From positions 1 through 64,000 of the forward strand of contig JANWVV010000004.1 of assembly GCA_025055795.1 (NCBI GenBank): a DNA stretch of 64,000 nucleotides. The letters run 5' to 3'. The stretch's first letter is position 1, and every line of letters starts with the position of its first letter. Both the position numbers and the translations under genes were made by a program. The notes below the pieces were generated by a model. That model was not told the DNA's origin and made no database searches. It worked only from the letters and a program-made list of their open reading frames with translations. The stretch comes from Gemmataceae bacterium (GTDB lineage Bacteria; Planctomycetota; Planctomycetia; Gemmatales; Gemmataceae). Positions 35,118-44,466 of this stretch are shown here, piece by piece.

Positions 35118-36820
35118 TTCTTGTCATCCGCCGGCTTTTTATCGTCCTTGGCAGGCTCCTTCGCGGGCGGGGCCTGGATCCAGGGTGCCGGCCAGATCGG
35201 ACGGGGTTGAACATACTTAGAAGCCTTGTCCCGCAGACAGAGCAACAAGCCATTGTGAGTCGCCAGATACAGGCGATCAGAGACGGTGTTTACCACGTTG
35301 TGGTCGTAATCCAACAACGGAAGGCTGGCGAGCGGACGGGCTCGGCCACTCACAATATCCGTGGCACGCCCCGCGTCGAAAATATAAAGATTGCCGAGCT
35401 TGTCGCGGGCATATACGAATTCCTCGTTAGCGCCAATGATGATGTTAATGCTGGGGTCGCTCCGCCAGCGTTCCTGGCCTGTGCGGCGATCCAGACAAAT
35501 GATGCCCGTTTCGTCTCCGGAAGCGTAAACGTAGCGTGGGGTGACATAGGGCGAGTGATTGTGCGCCCCGGAAACAGGTGTTCGCCAGAGCAGGTCAACA
35601 CCGCTGTCTGTGCTACCGCGCTGGCCACTGACTGCAAGCAAGGTGTTGCGTAAAGGAAGGTAGATAACATCCTCGGCTTGAACGGGGGCAGCAGTAAACG
35701 GTTCGGTCAGAGAATCGTATAGTTCCACGGTGCGGTCTTTTTTGTTTAAAGCGTAAGTATACCGAGGCAAGCCAAAGATCCACACCCGCTGCGGGGTCAA
35801 CAAAGGGGGAAATTCCACCCGGCCACGCAAGCCGTATTCCCAGCGGACCGCCGGCCGGATCGGTTGCGGTCGAAGGTCAATCAAGGCCAATGCTGCCGCT
35901 ACCGAGGGTGGGATGGTTCCGATCGAAGGAGTGCTCTGGAGGTATTTGTTCGCTTCGTTACGCAACTGGTAGGGTTGTCGTAACGAAGGCAAAACATTCA
36001 AAGACGGGGTATAGTTCTCGTTGGACAGGGTGTAAGGTGGTGTGATCCGCGGTAATGGCGAAAGCGAAGGGGTCCGGCTGCCGGTATAACCGCCCGTCGG
36101 TTCGGCTCCCGGCGGAACCTGCGGCCGAAGCAACGGGATCTCCTGCTCGATGTTGTAACTCCTCATACTACCGGGGGCGTATCGCTGCATCAGTTCGTTC
36201 AAGGGCTTTTGATTTTCCTCCTTGATCCCTTGCCGCTGCAGGTCACTGGTTCCTTTACGCTGCTGATCGGGCACCGCGATCGGCTGAATCAGGTTGTACA
36301 CAGTGATGCGGTGGGCCGCGCTGCTACCGCTACGCAGACCTAAAATGCAATAGACTCCAGTATTATCCGCTGCCAGGCCGGCACTCGGTTCACTACCCAA
36401 GTCGACTTCAAACTCAACCACCCCCGAGTATCGATGAAAAGTGTACAACCGGGTAACGTGAGTGACATAAACGAATCGACTATTAGCTGCGGCGGGGTGG
36501 GTAACGGCATATTCGCCATTGCCGAGCTGTTTTTGCCATTGGATCCGTCCCGTATGCACGTCGATAGCAAACAACAAACCCGTCCGCGTCTGTACAAACA
36601 ACTGATCGTCAATGGTCTGGACCTGCATGATCCGGTCCCGATTCACCTCGATGGGCAGTTGTATCGCCCACTCCTGCCGGAGATTTAACCGATCGAGGGC
36701 TTCTGCAGAGGGGAGTAACGCCCGCCCTGCTACGGCGTTGCGTGCCGACGCCTCATTGGTCCCGAGTACCACACCCAACAGGCTGCCCCATAACCCTATG
36801 GCCGTTATCACCCGGACCAT
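35114..36820 (-). CDS. Exported PQQ-like beta-propeller protein
   Basis: 568 residues. A signal peptide (ITAIGLWGSLLGVVLGTNEASA) precedes propeller blades of the PQQ/BamB type: LFVQTRTGLLFAIDVHTGRIQWQKQLG, RYVYASGDETGIICLDRRTGQERWRSDP and DRLYLATHNGLLLCLRDK. A Pro/Tyr/Ser-rich insert of about 130 residues splits the blades. The C-terminus is Pro/Lys-rich (PPAKEPAKDDKKPADDKK). Probably a periplasmic scaffold; no PQQ enzyme motif seen. SD GGAGAGCTAAAAG. Coupled to ogt downstream. Confidence 0.8.
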   Translation of the reverse strand: MVRVITAIGLWGSLLGVVLGTNEASARNAVAGRALLPSAEALDRLNLRQEWAIQLPIEVNRDRIMQVQTIDDQLFVQTRTGLLFAIDVHTGRIQWQKQLGNGEYAVTHPAAANSRFVYVTHVTRLYTFHRYSGVVEFEVDLGSEPSAGLAADNTGVYCILGLRSGSSAAHRITVYNLIQPIAVPDQQRKGTSDLQRQGIKEENQKPLNELMQRYAPGSMRSYNIEQEIPLLRPQVPPGAEPTGGYTGSRTPSLSPLPRITPPYTLSNENYTPSLNVLPSLRQPYQLRNEANKYLQSTPSIGTIPPSVAAALALIDLRPQPIRPAVRWEYGLRGRVEFPPLLTPQRVWIFGLPRYTYALNKKDRTVELYDSLTEPFTAAPVQAEDVIYLPLRNTLLAVSGQRGSTDSGVDLLWRTPVSGAHNHSPYVTPRYVYASGDETGIICLDRRTGQERWRSDPSINIIIGANEEFVYARDKLGNLYIFDAGRATDIVSGRARPLASLPLLDYDHNVVNTVSDRLYLATHNGLLLCLRDKASKYVQPRPIWPAPWIQAPPAKEPAKDDKKPADDKK

Positions 36821-37477
36821 CTTTTAGCTCTCCGCTCACGCATCTCGGCGGCCAACTATTCCGCGGCTTCTATCTCCAGTAGTTTACATTAACCAGGCCA
36901 CAACTTACCCCTGTTCGCTACCCCAAATCTGTCTGTGATGCCTGGATCGAGCAACGCCCTTGGCCAGTACACCCCGACCTCACTTCTGCCATACCCGGAT
37001 CCCTCCGACGCTCGGCCAGGATCACCTGCCGCTAGGCATTCGTATCTGCTGGGTCCATGTCGCCCATTTTCATCTCTCTGAGTTGCATTGGAACCGGCTG
37101 CCACTTGCTTGTGTTCAAGCATAATCATCCGTTGATGATTGGGGAATCAAAAAAGGATGAGCGAGCCGGTTCCAAGCAAGAGTGATACTGCTGGCCACTC
37201 TGTCTGTGGCAGTTGTGGCGATGGTGTCGAAGTTGACGAATTAGGACAACGGTTCGAGTAATCTTGGCAATATGTGGGTATTTACATCAAATTACGAGCG
37301 GTATTCGTAATAGCTAACTCGGAGCGATCGAGGTGACGATCCCAGTTACCGATTACTTTTACCTGTCGATGGTCAGGTTGGTAAAGCGGTCCGGCAGTTC
37401 CTAAAATTGTTGCTATGACGGTAAAGTTGCAGAGAATGGAGGATTAGGCCACCCAGGCAAAAGGGGTAGGAAGGTTG
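36821..37477. other. Intergenic region with a structured repeat
   Basis: 657 bases between divergent genes. No supported ORF. It contains the nested inverted-repeat element listed at 37088-37175 and the start region of the SDR gene at 37478. Confidence 0.5.
37088..37175. repeat. 88-nt three-way-junction inverted-repeat element
   Basis: Outer perfect 12-bp inverted repeat: TTGGAACCGGCT at 37088-37099 and AGCCGGTTCCAA at 37164-37175. Inside lie two perfect hairpins side by side: TGCTTG-TGTT-CAAGCA (37106-37121) and AATCATC-CGTT-GATGATT (37123-37140). As RNA this folds into a closing stem with two tetraloop hairpins. It may be a structured RNA or a miniature mobile element with inverted ends. 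No known family recognised; strand unknown. Confidence 0.5.
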
Positions 37478-38347
37478 ATGCGTCGTGATCTGAAAGGACG
37501 GATTGTTCTGGTAACGGGGGCGTCGCGGGGAATTGGGCGGCGTGTAGCAACATTATTGGCTCGCCGGGGCTGTCGACTAGCACTGACGGCCCGCTCGGCC
37601 GATGAACTAGCTCAGACGGCCCAGCAATGTCAGCAACTGGCAATTAGCTACGGCTTTGGGGGAGAAGTGCTGTTTGTAACGGGGGACCTGACACTCGCCA
37701 CGGACCGGGAACGGATAGTAGCGGAAGCCATTTTGCGTTATGGCGGTCTGGACGTATTGATCAACGCCGCCGGTGTGTGCAGTTTCGGGGAGTTCAGCAC
37801 TTCGACACCGGAGATCCTCCGGCGGGTGATGGAGGTCAACTTTTTCGCCGCCGTCGAGATGGTCCGGTTAGCGCACCCCTATTTGGCCTATAGCGCGTGT
37901 CAGGGGGCGCAAGTGGGCTGGCGTCCGGCCGTTGTGAATGTGGCCAGCATTTGTGGCCGGTGGGGCATTCCCTCGATGTCGGAGCATTGTGCCAGCAAAC
38001 ATGCCCTGGTGGGCTGGAGTGAGGCCATCCGGGCCGAATTTGTCCGCTATGGCATCGACGTATTGTTGGTACTGCCGGGTTTGGTCCGGAGTGATGACCT
38101 GCAACGTCACCTGTTGCGTAACGAGGGGAAGATTTATCTGGATTTCGCGGGAGCCCCACCCCCTGAGCAAGTGGCCCGGGACGTGCTGCGTGCTCTGCGT
38201 ACCAGACGCCGGGAACTGGCCAGTGGTTGGGTGTCGTGGGGGGTGTGGTGGTCGCGCCGGTTGTTTCCGCGGGCCGTCCGCTTCTTCATGCAGCGGAAAG
38301 TCTGGCGGTTCGCCCGGCGGGAACGACTACTTTCCCGGACATCATAA
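37478..38347 (+). CDS. Short-chain dehydrogenase-like protein with His for catalytic Tyr
   Basis: 289 residues. The cofactor motif TGASRGIGRR, LINAAGV and EVNFFAAVE (catalytic Asn) are typical of classical SDRs. The YxxxK motif reads H170-CAS-K174 (SEHCASKHAL), so the catalytic Tyr is replaced by His while Ser157, Asn and Lys remain. The C-terminus (about 230-289) is very Arg/Trp-rich and amphipathic, possibly membrane-associated. The start at 37478 (ATG) follows AGGAAGG; the track start is a TTG three bases earlier. A close relative with intact Tyr lies at 57415. Confidence 0.85.
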   Translation: MRRDLKGRIVLVTGASRGIGRRVATLLARRGCRLALTARSADELAQTAQQCQQLAISYGFGGEVLFVTGDLTLATDRERIVAEAILRYGGLDVLINAAGVCSFGEFSTSTPEILRRVMEVNFFAAVEMVRLAHPYLAYSACQGAQVGWRPAVVNVASICGRWGIPSMSEHCASKHALVGWSEAIRAEFVRYGIDVLLVLPGLVRSDDLQRHLLRNEGKIYLDFAGAPPPEQVARDVLRALRTRRRELASGWVSWGVWWSRRLFPRAVRFFMQRKVWRFARRERLLSRTS

Positions 38348-38655
38348 CTACTTTCCCGCACATTGTATTCACCGGGCACTGGACCAACGGATCAGTCCCG
38401 CTTCCTGGTCCGCTCGGCCGAACCCGGCAGCCGGGTCCGTACGGCCGCAACCCAGGAATCCGGCCTTGCAACGCCCCGCGATTCCAGCGACAATCGACCC
38501 TCCACCTTCCCAAGGTGAGCAATGCATGCAAGAAGATCAGGCCAAGAGAATACCTCTTAGCAGGGAAACGAACAAGGGCTCGGGGAATACATTAACCGCG
38601 GGGAACGAAGCTCGGATAAGGTTGCAGGAAGAACGATTGCCGGCTCAGGAGGTAC
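38348..38655. other. Gap between SDR and the asnB leader
   Basis: 308 bases with no supported gene. The overlapping track ORFs 37938-38681 and 38227-38595 are shadows of the SDR and GC-rich flank. No promoter pair recognised. Confidence 0.4.
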
Positions 38656-38694
38656 ATGCAGGATCCGTTAAACATTGCTGAGGATATCCGCTGA
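38656..38694 (+). CDS. Putative 12-codon leader ORF before asnB
   Basis: ATG at 38656 follows a full SD site (AGGAGGT, 5-nt spacing) and encodes MQDPLNIAEDIR. Its stop TGA overlaps the asnB start as TGATG. It could couple translation into asnB or be an accidental short frame; asnB also has its own GAGGAT site. Too short for the ORF track and unproven. Confidence 0.3.
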   Translation: MQDPLNIAEDIR

Positions 38695-40796
38695 TGTGTG
38701 GAATTGCCGGGATGATGGATTTGCAGGGAGAACGGACACCGCCACCGGAGGTGGTCCCGCGCATGGCCCAAGCCTTGGCTCACCGCGGACCGGATGACGA
38801 CGGATTCTACATGGCTCCCGGTATCCACCTGGCCAATCGCCGTTTATCGATCTTTGGTCTGGACGATGGTCGGCAGCCGCTCAGTAATGAGGACGGGACA
38901 GTTTGGACCGTTTTCAACGGCGAGCTGTACGATTACCCCCATTTGCGTCCCCTGTTGGAGCAAAAAGGTCACGTTTTCCGGACCCATACCGACACGGAAT
39001 TGCTACCGCACTTATGGGAGCAGTACGGTCTGGACATGTTGCAACATGTCCGGGGTCAGTTCGCGTTCTGCATTTACGACCAGCGTCAGCGGCAAGTACT
39101 ATTGGCTCGCGACCGAGCGGGGATCTGCCCCCTGTATTACACCGTGATCCACCATGACGGCACCGACTGGTTACTATTTGCCTCCGAGATTAAAGCCCTA
39201 CTAGCCAGCGGTTTGGTATCCCGTCAGCCCGACTGGCAAGGGCTAAACCACATATTCACCTTTTTCGCCATGCCCGGGCCGACGACGGTCTTTGCGGGCA
39301 TCCGCTGCCTGGTGCCCGGACATTACTTGCATCTGCGGCTAGGTTCGACAGCCGGTACACCTGCTGTGGTGCGCCAGCAATCGTATTGGCAAGTGCGTTA
39401 TCCGGATTGGGGAGAGGAAATTCGGGATTTCGACCGCCCCCAGCAGGTGGTCGACCGCTTCGAAGCGGTGTTGTTACAAGGCGTGCAGCGGCGGTTGCAG
39501 CATGCCGATGTGCCTGTGGTGGCCTATTTGTCCGGCGGGGTGGATTCCAGCCTGATCGTAGCCTTGGCTAACAAGGTGCTGGGCCGGCCGATCCCCACCT
39601 TCACTGTGGCCGTCCAGGCCCCTGGCCTTAACGAAACCACGGAAGCTCTCCACACCGCCCGCCAGTTGGGTTGCGAGCCGCTTATCGTCAATTGCGGCCA
39701 CGAAGAACTCCGAGCCGGCTACCCGGAACTGATTGCCGCTGCAGAGTTTCCGGTTATCGACACCTCCTGCCTGGGCCTGATGCATCTAGCCCGCTCGGTG
39801 CATGAACATGGTTACAAAGTGGTCTTGACGGGAGAAGGGGCCGATGAATGGCTGGCGGGGTATCCCTGGTTCAAAATCCACCGCTTGACTGGTTGGCTGG
39901 ATCGCGTGCCGGGACTGCCTCTGGGTTATCTGTTACGCTCCGGCTTGCTGTGGCTGCGTGGGGAGCCCCGATTCCCCTACGCGACCTACCGCGACACGCA
40001 AAAGCAGATGGGCGGCCCCAACGGCTGGTTCGACCTTTATGGCATCATGAGTCTGAACAAGCTGCGTTTTTTCAGTGGGGCGGTGCGGCAATACGTGTTA
40101 GAGCATTCGGCTCTGGAAGACCTGGAACTGCCCACGGACCTGCACCGCTGGCATCCGTTCCACCGGCAGATGTACTTTGGTGCCCGTATCATGCTGCCCG
40201 GCCATCTGCTGGCCAGCAAAGGGGACCGGATTGCCATGCATTCCTCAGTCGAGGGACGCTACGCCTTCCTCGACGAGGACGTCATCGCCTGCATGGCAGC
40301 ATTGCATCCGCGCTGGAAGTTGCGTGGTCTGCTACGGGACAAATATGTGGAGCGGCTGGTCGCTCGCCGCTGGCTGCCGCCGGAGATCGCCTGGCGCCGC
40401 AAACACATGTTCCGGGCCCCTATGGATTCCTGGGCCCAAATGGGGACTTACCGCTGGATCGATCAGGTACTGTCGCCAGAGTCGCTATCGCGGACCGGCT
40501 TGTTCGACGCCCAGGCCGTGGCCCAAGCCCGCCAACGGTTGCAACAGCCTGGCCGCGGCTGGCTGCGGACCAGCCTGGAAATGGGACTGACGGCCGTGAC
40601 CGCGACCCAACTGTGGTATCACCTGTACATAAGCGGTGACCTGTGCGACCTGCCCCATTGCCTGGACGGCTCCACCCGCGCCATTCAGCAATGGGTCCAG
40701 CACAATGGCGGTCAGCCCCGCTGGCAGCGTCCTTTGGCCAATGGGCCGGTCAACCCCTCTGCCCATAGGACCACCACCGCGGCGGCCGGAAGGTGA
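38694..40796 (+). CDS. asnB: Asparagine synthase-type glutamine amidotransferase
   Basis: 700 residues, somewhat longer than standard AsnB (about 550-630). Class II glutaminase domain with Cys2 (MCGIAG), ALAHRGPDDDG, FNGELYDY; after Met removal Cys is the N-terminal nucleophile. The synthetase domain has the pyrophosphate loop SGGVDSS (280-286) and GEGADEWLAGY. It forms an amide using glutamine and ATP via an acyl-adenylate; the substrate could be aspartate or a carboxylate of another small molecule. It is followed at 10 bp by a permease and an exporter set, which favours a dedicated biosynthetic role, by inference. Confidence 0.88.
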   Translation: MCGIAGMMDLQGERTPPPEVVPRMAQALAHRGPDDDGFYMAPGIHLANRRLSIFGLDDGRQPLSNEDGTVWTVFNGELYDYPHLRPLLEQKGHVFRTHTDTELLPHLWEQYGLDMLQHVRGQFAFCIYDQRQRQVLLARDRAGICPLYYTVIHHDGTDWLLFASEIKALLASGLVSRQPDWQGLNHIFTFFAMPGPTTVFAGIRCLVPGHYLHLRLGSTAGTPAVVRQQSYWQVRYPDWGEEIRDFDRPQQVVDRFEAVLLQGVQRRLQHADVPVVAYLSGGVDSSLIVALANKVLGRPIPTFTVAVQAPGLNETTEALHTARQLGCEPLIVNCGHEELRAGYPELIAAAEFPVIDTSCLGLMHLARSVHEHGYKVVLTGEGADEWLAGYPWFKIHRLTGWLDRVPGLPLGYLLRSGLLWLRGEPRFPYATYRDTQKQMGGPNGWFDLYGIMSLNKLRFFSGAVRQYVLEHSALEDLELPTDLHRWHPFHRQMYFGARIMLPGHLLASKGDRIAMHSSVEGRYAFLDEDVIACMAALHPRWKLRGLLRDKYVERLVARRWLPPEIAWRRKHMFRAPMDSWAQMGTYRWIDQVLSPESLSRTGLFDAQAVAQARQRLQQPGRGWLRTSLEMGLTAVTATQLWYHLYISGDLCDLPHCLDGSTRAIQQWVQHNGGQPRWQRPLANGPVNPSAHRTTTAAAGR

Positions 40797-40805
40797 CGGA
40801 CGAGT

Positions 40806-41936
40806 ATGCTTTACGCATTGCTAATGCTCTGGCACGAACGCGCCCGCTACGCCGCTGGCGTGCTGGCCGTTACCTTCTCGGCCGTGCTGATCGCCCTGCA
40901 GGTCGGCTTGTTGCTAGGACTGTTCAAAATTACGTCCATTCCTATCGACTATACCTCCGCTGACATCTGGATCGGTTCTACAGCGGTGCCCAGCGTCGAC
41001 CTGGGCAAACCTATCCCCAAAAACTTTGTCAGTCGCCTGGCCGGTCTGCCCGGTGTCTCCATGCCCGAGATGTACATTGCCAATTTCGCCAACTTTACCA
41101 AGCCAACCGGCGGCACCGAACTGTGTTTTGTCCTAGGTAGCCTTCTGGATCCGGAAGCCGCCGGCGCTTTGACTCTACTGACACCAGAACAACGCGACGC
41201 CCTGACCATGCCGTATGCGATTATCGTGGACGAATCGGACGTCAAACGTTTGGGTCTGGACACAGACCGCAGTCAAAAACCCAAGATTAATGGCAAGGAA
41301 GTGACGGTCGTGGGCACGGTCCGTGGTCTCAAAAGTCTGGCCGCTCCGTGGGTTTTCTGTTCTTTGTATACCGCTCGTCAGCTTCTAGGTCCGCTGTTGC
41401 CTCCAGATCATGTGACCTACCTGCTGGCCCGGTGCGAATCGCCTCAGCGGGCCCGGGAGGTAGTGGCCTACCTGCGAGAACGTTACGCCGACGACATGAC
41501 CGCCTACACCGCCGAGGAATTTTCCTTTGGTTCCCGCTGGTACTGGCTGACCCGCACCAAGGCGGGCCTGGCCATCGGTTATGCCGCCTTTTTGGGCCTG
41601 ATCGTCGGTATGGTCATCACGGCCCAAACACTCTACTCCGCCACAGTGGCCAACGCCCGCGAATTTGCCATCCTGCTAGCACTGGGTGTGCCACGCTGGC
41701 GCCTCGCCCTGCTAGTAGTCACGCAGGCTTTCTGGATTGGTGTCATCGGTATTGCCTTGGCCTATCCGGTATGTCTGGGGCTGAAATATCTGGCCCTGCA
41801 ATTTGCTACCGACGTTGACCTCCGCTGGCAGATCCTGGCCGGCACGGCCACCCTGACCATCGGCATGGCCTTACTAGCAGGCCTGTTTGCCCTGCGGAGT
41901 GTGCAGCAAATTGAACCAATGTCCTTGTTGCGTTGA
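40806..41936 (+). CDS. DevC/MacB-type ABC permease
   Basis: 376 residues. N-terminal helix (AGVLAVTFSAVLIALQVGLLLGLF), a periplasmic domain of about 210 residues (SADIWIGS...EEFSFGSRWYW), then three C-terminal helices. The coupling loop NAREFAILLALGVPRWRLALLVVTQAFWIGVIG is typical of the FtsX/MacB/DevC superfamily. Such permeases work with an outer ATPase and an adaptor to move lipids or peptides across the envelope. Ten bases after asnB, so cotranscribed. Confidence 0.85.
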   Translation: MLYALLMLWHERARYAAGVLAVTFSAVLIALQVGLLLGLFKITSIPIDYTSADIWIGSTAVPSVDLGKPIPKNFVSRLAGLPGVSMPEMYIANFANFTKPTGGTELCFVLGSLLDPEAAGALTLLTPEQRDALTMPYAIIVDESDVKRLGLDTDRSQKPKINGKEVTVVGTVRGLKSLAAPWVFCSLYTARQLLGPLLPPDHVTYLLARCESPQRAREVVAYLRERYADDMTAYTAEEFSFGSRWYWLTRTKAGLAIGYAAFLGLIVGMVITAQTLYSATVANAREFAILLALGVPRWRLALLVVTQAFWIGVIGIALAYPVCLGLKYLALQFATDVDLRWQILAGTATLTIGMALLAGLFALRSVQQIEPMSLLR

Positions 41937-41941
41937 ATAAG

Positions 41942-41978
41942 GGCGGTAATCTCCCCATCCAAGGGGTAACGGCCCGCC
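41942..41978 (+). terminator. Hairpin just after the permease gene
   Basis: GGCGG (41942) pairs with CCGCC (41974-41978) and CCCC (41953) with GGGG (41963), starting six bases after the permease stop. No U-run follows. It may limit read-through into the ATPase and adaptor genes or protect the upstream message. Confidence 0.35.
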
Positions 41979-42271
41979 TACCCCAGGTATCAAAATCAAC
42001 AGGAAAATATACCCTATAGTGCCCAAGGCAATATTCGAACAAACCAGCCCATGACGCCCATGACGTCGCCATAACGCTGAAGCATCATGGAACAGTTGAG
42101 GCTTTAACTCAAGTAATCAGGCACCGACGAGGGTAATTTGAGTGAGCAAACCGCTGCCACAAGCCAACTGAGACGATTGTGAGAGGGCAGGGCGTGGACC
42201 ATGAACAAGGCTGGCCGAAAGTAACCGCTACTGGGATCAAACAGTTGTCGATCAAAACAACTACGCTGGGA
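41979..42271. other. Gap between permease and ATPase
   Basis: About 293 bases; with the hairpin, the gap is 335. No supported gene. The track extends the ATPase back to a GTG at 42179, which is possible but adds no ATPase-like residues. Confidence 0.4.
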
Positions 42272-42997
42272 ATGGTAAGCGGTATGGGCAACGGGACAAA
42301 GACAGCGGTGCTGCGCGGTGTGCGACTAGTCAAGACCTATGGGGACGGCGACAGTCGCCGCGTCGTACTCCACGAATGCACTCTGGAGCTGTATCCTGGT
42401 CAGGTGGTACTGCTGATGGGTCCGAGCGGCTCCGGCAAATCGACTCTGCTGGCGATTTTGTCAGGGCTGCTTGAGCCGGACGAAGGACAGGTTCTGGTCG
42501 ATGACGAAGGACAGTTGCGTGATTTGTGGCAGATGGCCCCGGCTGAACGCGACCGGTATCGCCGGCGCCACACCGGGTTCGTCTTTCAGGGTTACAATCT
42601 GTTGCCGGCGTTGACGGCCCGTCAGCAATTGGAGATTGTTTTGCACTGGTGTGGCGATTATCGCGACTCGCGACGCCGGGTGGACGAACTGTTGGAACGC
42701 CTGGGTTTGCAGCAGTTACAGGGGAAAAAACCTGCGCAGCTATCGGGTGGCGAAAAACAACGCATTGCCATCGCCCGTGCCCTGGTGAAAAATCCGGCCT
42801 TCGTGTTTGCCGACGAACCGACCTCGGCACTGGACTGGGAAAACGGCCAGCGTGTCATGGAGTTGTTACGCCTGGCCGCTCACGAACGCCAGGCAGCCGT
42901 ACTGGTAGTTTCCCACGACCAGCGTCTGCTGCCGTACGTAGACGTGCATTACCATCTGGAAGATGGGTATCTGGAGGAACGCGGCCTGCCCGCCTGA
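42272..42997 (+). CDS. DevA/LolD-type ABC ATPase
   Basis: 241 residues from the chosen ATG (42272); ATG 42284 or GTG 42179 are alternatives. Walker A GPSGSGKSTLLAILSG, Q-loop FVFQGYNLLPALTARQQ, classic signature LSGGEKQRIAIARAL, Walker B AFVFADEPTSALD and switch His VVSHDQRL. It belongs to the MacB/LolD/DevA branch and is the motor for the permease at 40806. Confidence 0.87.
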   Translation: MVSGMGNGTKTAVLRGVRLVKTYGDGDSRRVVLHECTLELYPGQVVLLMGPSGSGKSTLLAILSGLLEPDEGQVLVDDEGQLRDLWQMAPAERDRYRRRHTGFVFQGYNLLPALTARQQLEIVLHWCGDYRDSRRRVDELLERLGLQQLQGKKPAQLSGGEKQRIAIARALVKNPAFVFADEPTSALDWENGQRVMELLRLAAHERQAAVLVVSHDQRLLPYVDVHYHLEDGYLEERGLPA

Positions 42998-43073
42998 GCG
43001 TTTGATTGATCGGGGAATGCTGCTGGCCGCTACGATACCCTCCAGAATGCTCCACCGAAGAGGAGGTTGCCCT

Positions 43074-44213
43074 ATGCTGCTACGCTCCCGGCTGCGACCT
43101 GCCATGCTGGTGCTTGGCGTACTGCTGCTGGCTCTCAGCCTCTTCGGCGCCAAAGCCTTGACTCACGGTCCCCATGACTCCTCGGCGGCACAACGCTTTT
43201 CGACCGGCACGGTCCGCCCCACAGGGCTGATCGTGCTGGGAACCGTCGATACGGATCCGCCGCCAGTGGCCTATGGTCTGCCCCCGGTACTGCAATCCGG
43301 CACGATCGCCGAAGTCTACGTCAAGGAACAGCAGAGCGTGCGGGCCGGCGATCGCCTCTATTCCTTCGACACCTCTCTATTGCAGCGTGATCTGGACATC
43401 GCCCGCGCCGAACTGGAAGTGGCTAATACCCGGCTCGACGAAGCCAAGGCCGCCGCCGAACAGCATGCCAAAAGCGTGGCCATCATGGAAAAAGTGGTCG
43501 CCGGTGCCGAAGACAAAGTCCGAATCCAGTCGCGTCTGTACAACCTGATCCGTGACAATCTGGAAAACTTCTGGCGTAATCAGGCCCAACCCAAACTCAG
43601 CGAAGAAGAAATCCGCAAAAAGTTGCAGGACGACGATAAACTGTTCGAAGCCAACAGCAAATACCTGATTGCCCTCAACGAATTGGGAGTCGAACAAGCC
43701 CGCCTGGCCCAGCTACGTTCCGTGGATCCCCAGGTCAAGGTCCGGCAAGCCCTGGCAGCGGTCAAGCGGGTGGAAGCCGAACTGGCCAAGGCCCAGACGG
43801 CCATTGACCTGTGTACCATTCGGGCTCGCTCCGCGGGCACTGTCGAACGCATCACCATCAGTCCGGGCACCACCATGGGCATCAGCACCCGCGAGCCCGC
43901 TTTGTGGCTGATCCCTGATGGCAAACGCATTATTCGCGCCGAAGTCGAAGCCGATTTTGCCCACCGAGTAACACCGGAGCTGATCGGCAAACCGGTTACT
44001 ATCTACGACAACACCGACCCGCGGCTAACCTACACGGGCGTACTGCGACGCATCAGCGGCACTTTCCTGCCCAAACGCTCCACAGGCGAAAGCCTACTCA
44101 ACCATAACGACACACGCGTGCTGGAAGCCGTCATCGAGGTGGATGATCCAGCACCAGTGGGTAAGCCCCCTTTGCGCGTCGGCCAGCGTGTCCGGGTGTC
44201 ATTAGGACAGTAA
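43074..44213 (+). CDS. Periplasmic adaptor (DevB/HlyD family)
   Basis: 379 residues. One N-terminal membrane anchor (LVLGVLLLALSLFGAKALT). Split lipoyl domain (SGTIAEVYVKEQQSVRAGDRLYSFDT and IRARSAGTVERITISPGTTMG) around a long alpha-hairpin coiled coil of about 180 residues, rich in Ala/Glu/Lys. A beta-barrel part follows. Such adaptors join an inner-membrane ABC pump to a TolC-type channel; no such channel gene is in the window. SD AGGAGGTTGCCCT fixes the start at 43074. Confidence 0.87.
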   Translation: MLLRSRLRPAMLVLGVLLLALSLFGAKALTHGPHDSSAAQRFSTGTVRPTGLIVLGTVDTDPPPVAYGLPPVLQSGTIAEVYVKEQQSVRAGDRLYSFDTSLLQRDLDIARAELEVANTRLDEAKAAAEQHAKSVAIMEKVVAGAEDKVRIQSRLYNLIRDNLENFWRNQAQPKLSEEEIRKKLQDDDKLFEANSKYLIALNELGVEQARLAQLRSVDPQVKVRQALAAVKRVEAELAKAQTAIDLCTIRARSAGTVERITISPGTTMGISTREPALWLIPDGKRIIRAEVEADFAHRVTPELIGKPVTIYDNTDPRLTYTGVLRRISGTFLPKRSTGESLLNHNDTRVLEAVIEVDDPAPVGKPPLRVGQRVRVSLGQ

Positions 44214-44466
44214 ATACGACTATGTTCAGACCTGGCAAAACCCTCCTGATCCGTTTCAGGATGGTGCTGATGTTCTGCGGAAAGCCAAGGCACATCCCGG
44301 TACAAGGCCCTGACACACCAACGGTGGCCAGCATTGTTCGGGCTGATCGTTGTGGGCCAATCACGGGCCGAACCAGCAGGCAAACGACGTGACCAAACTC
44401 CACGCGTAGCGAACACGGTCCACCAGGCACGAAAGGTGGACTTATAGCCTGTGGGGATCGGCTCTG

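Noticed and set aside
36889-37128. 79-residue minus-strand ORF overlapping the structured repeat
   Set aside because: The start lies inside the inverted-repeat element and the product has no family character.
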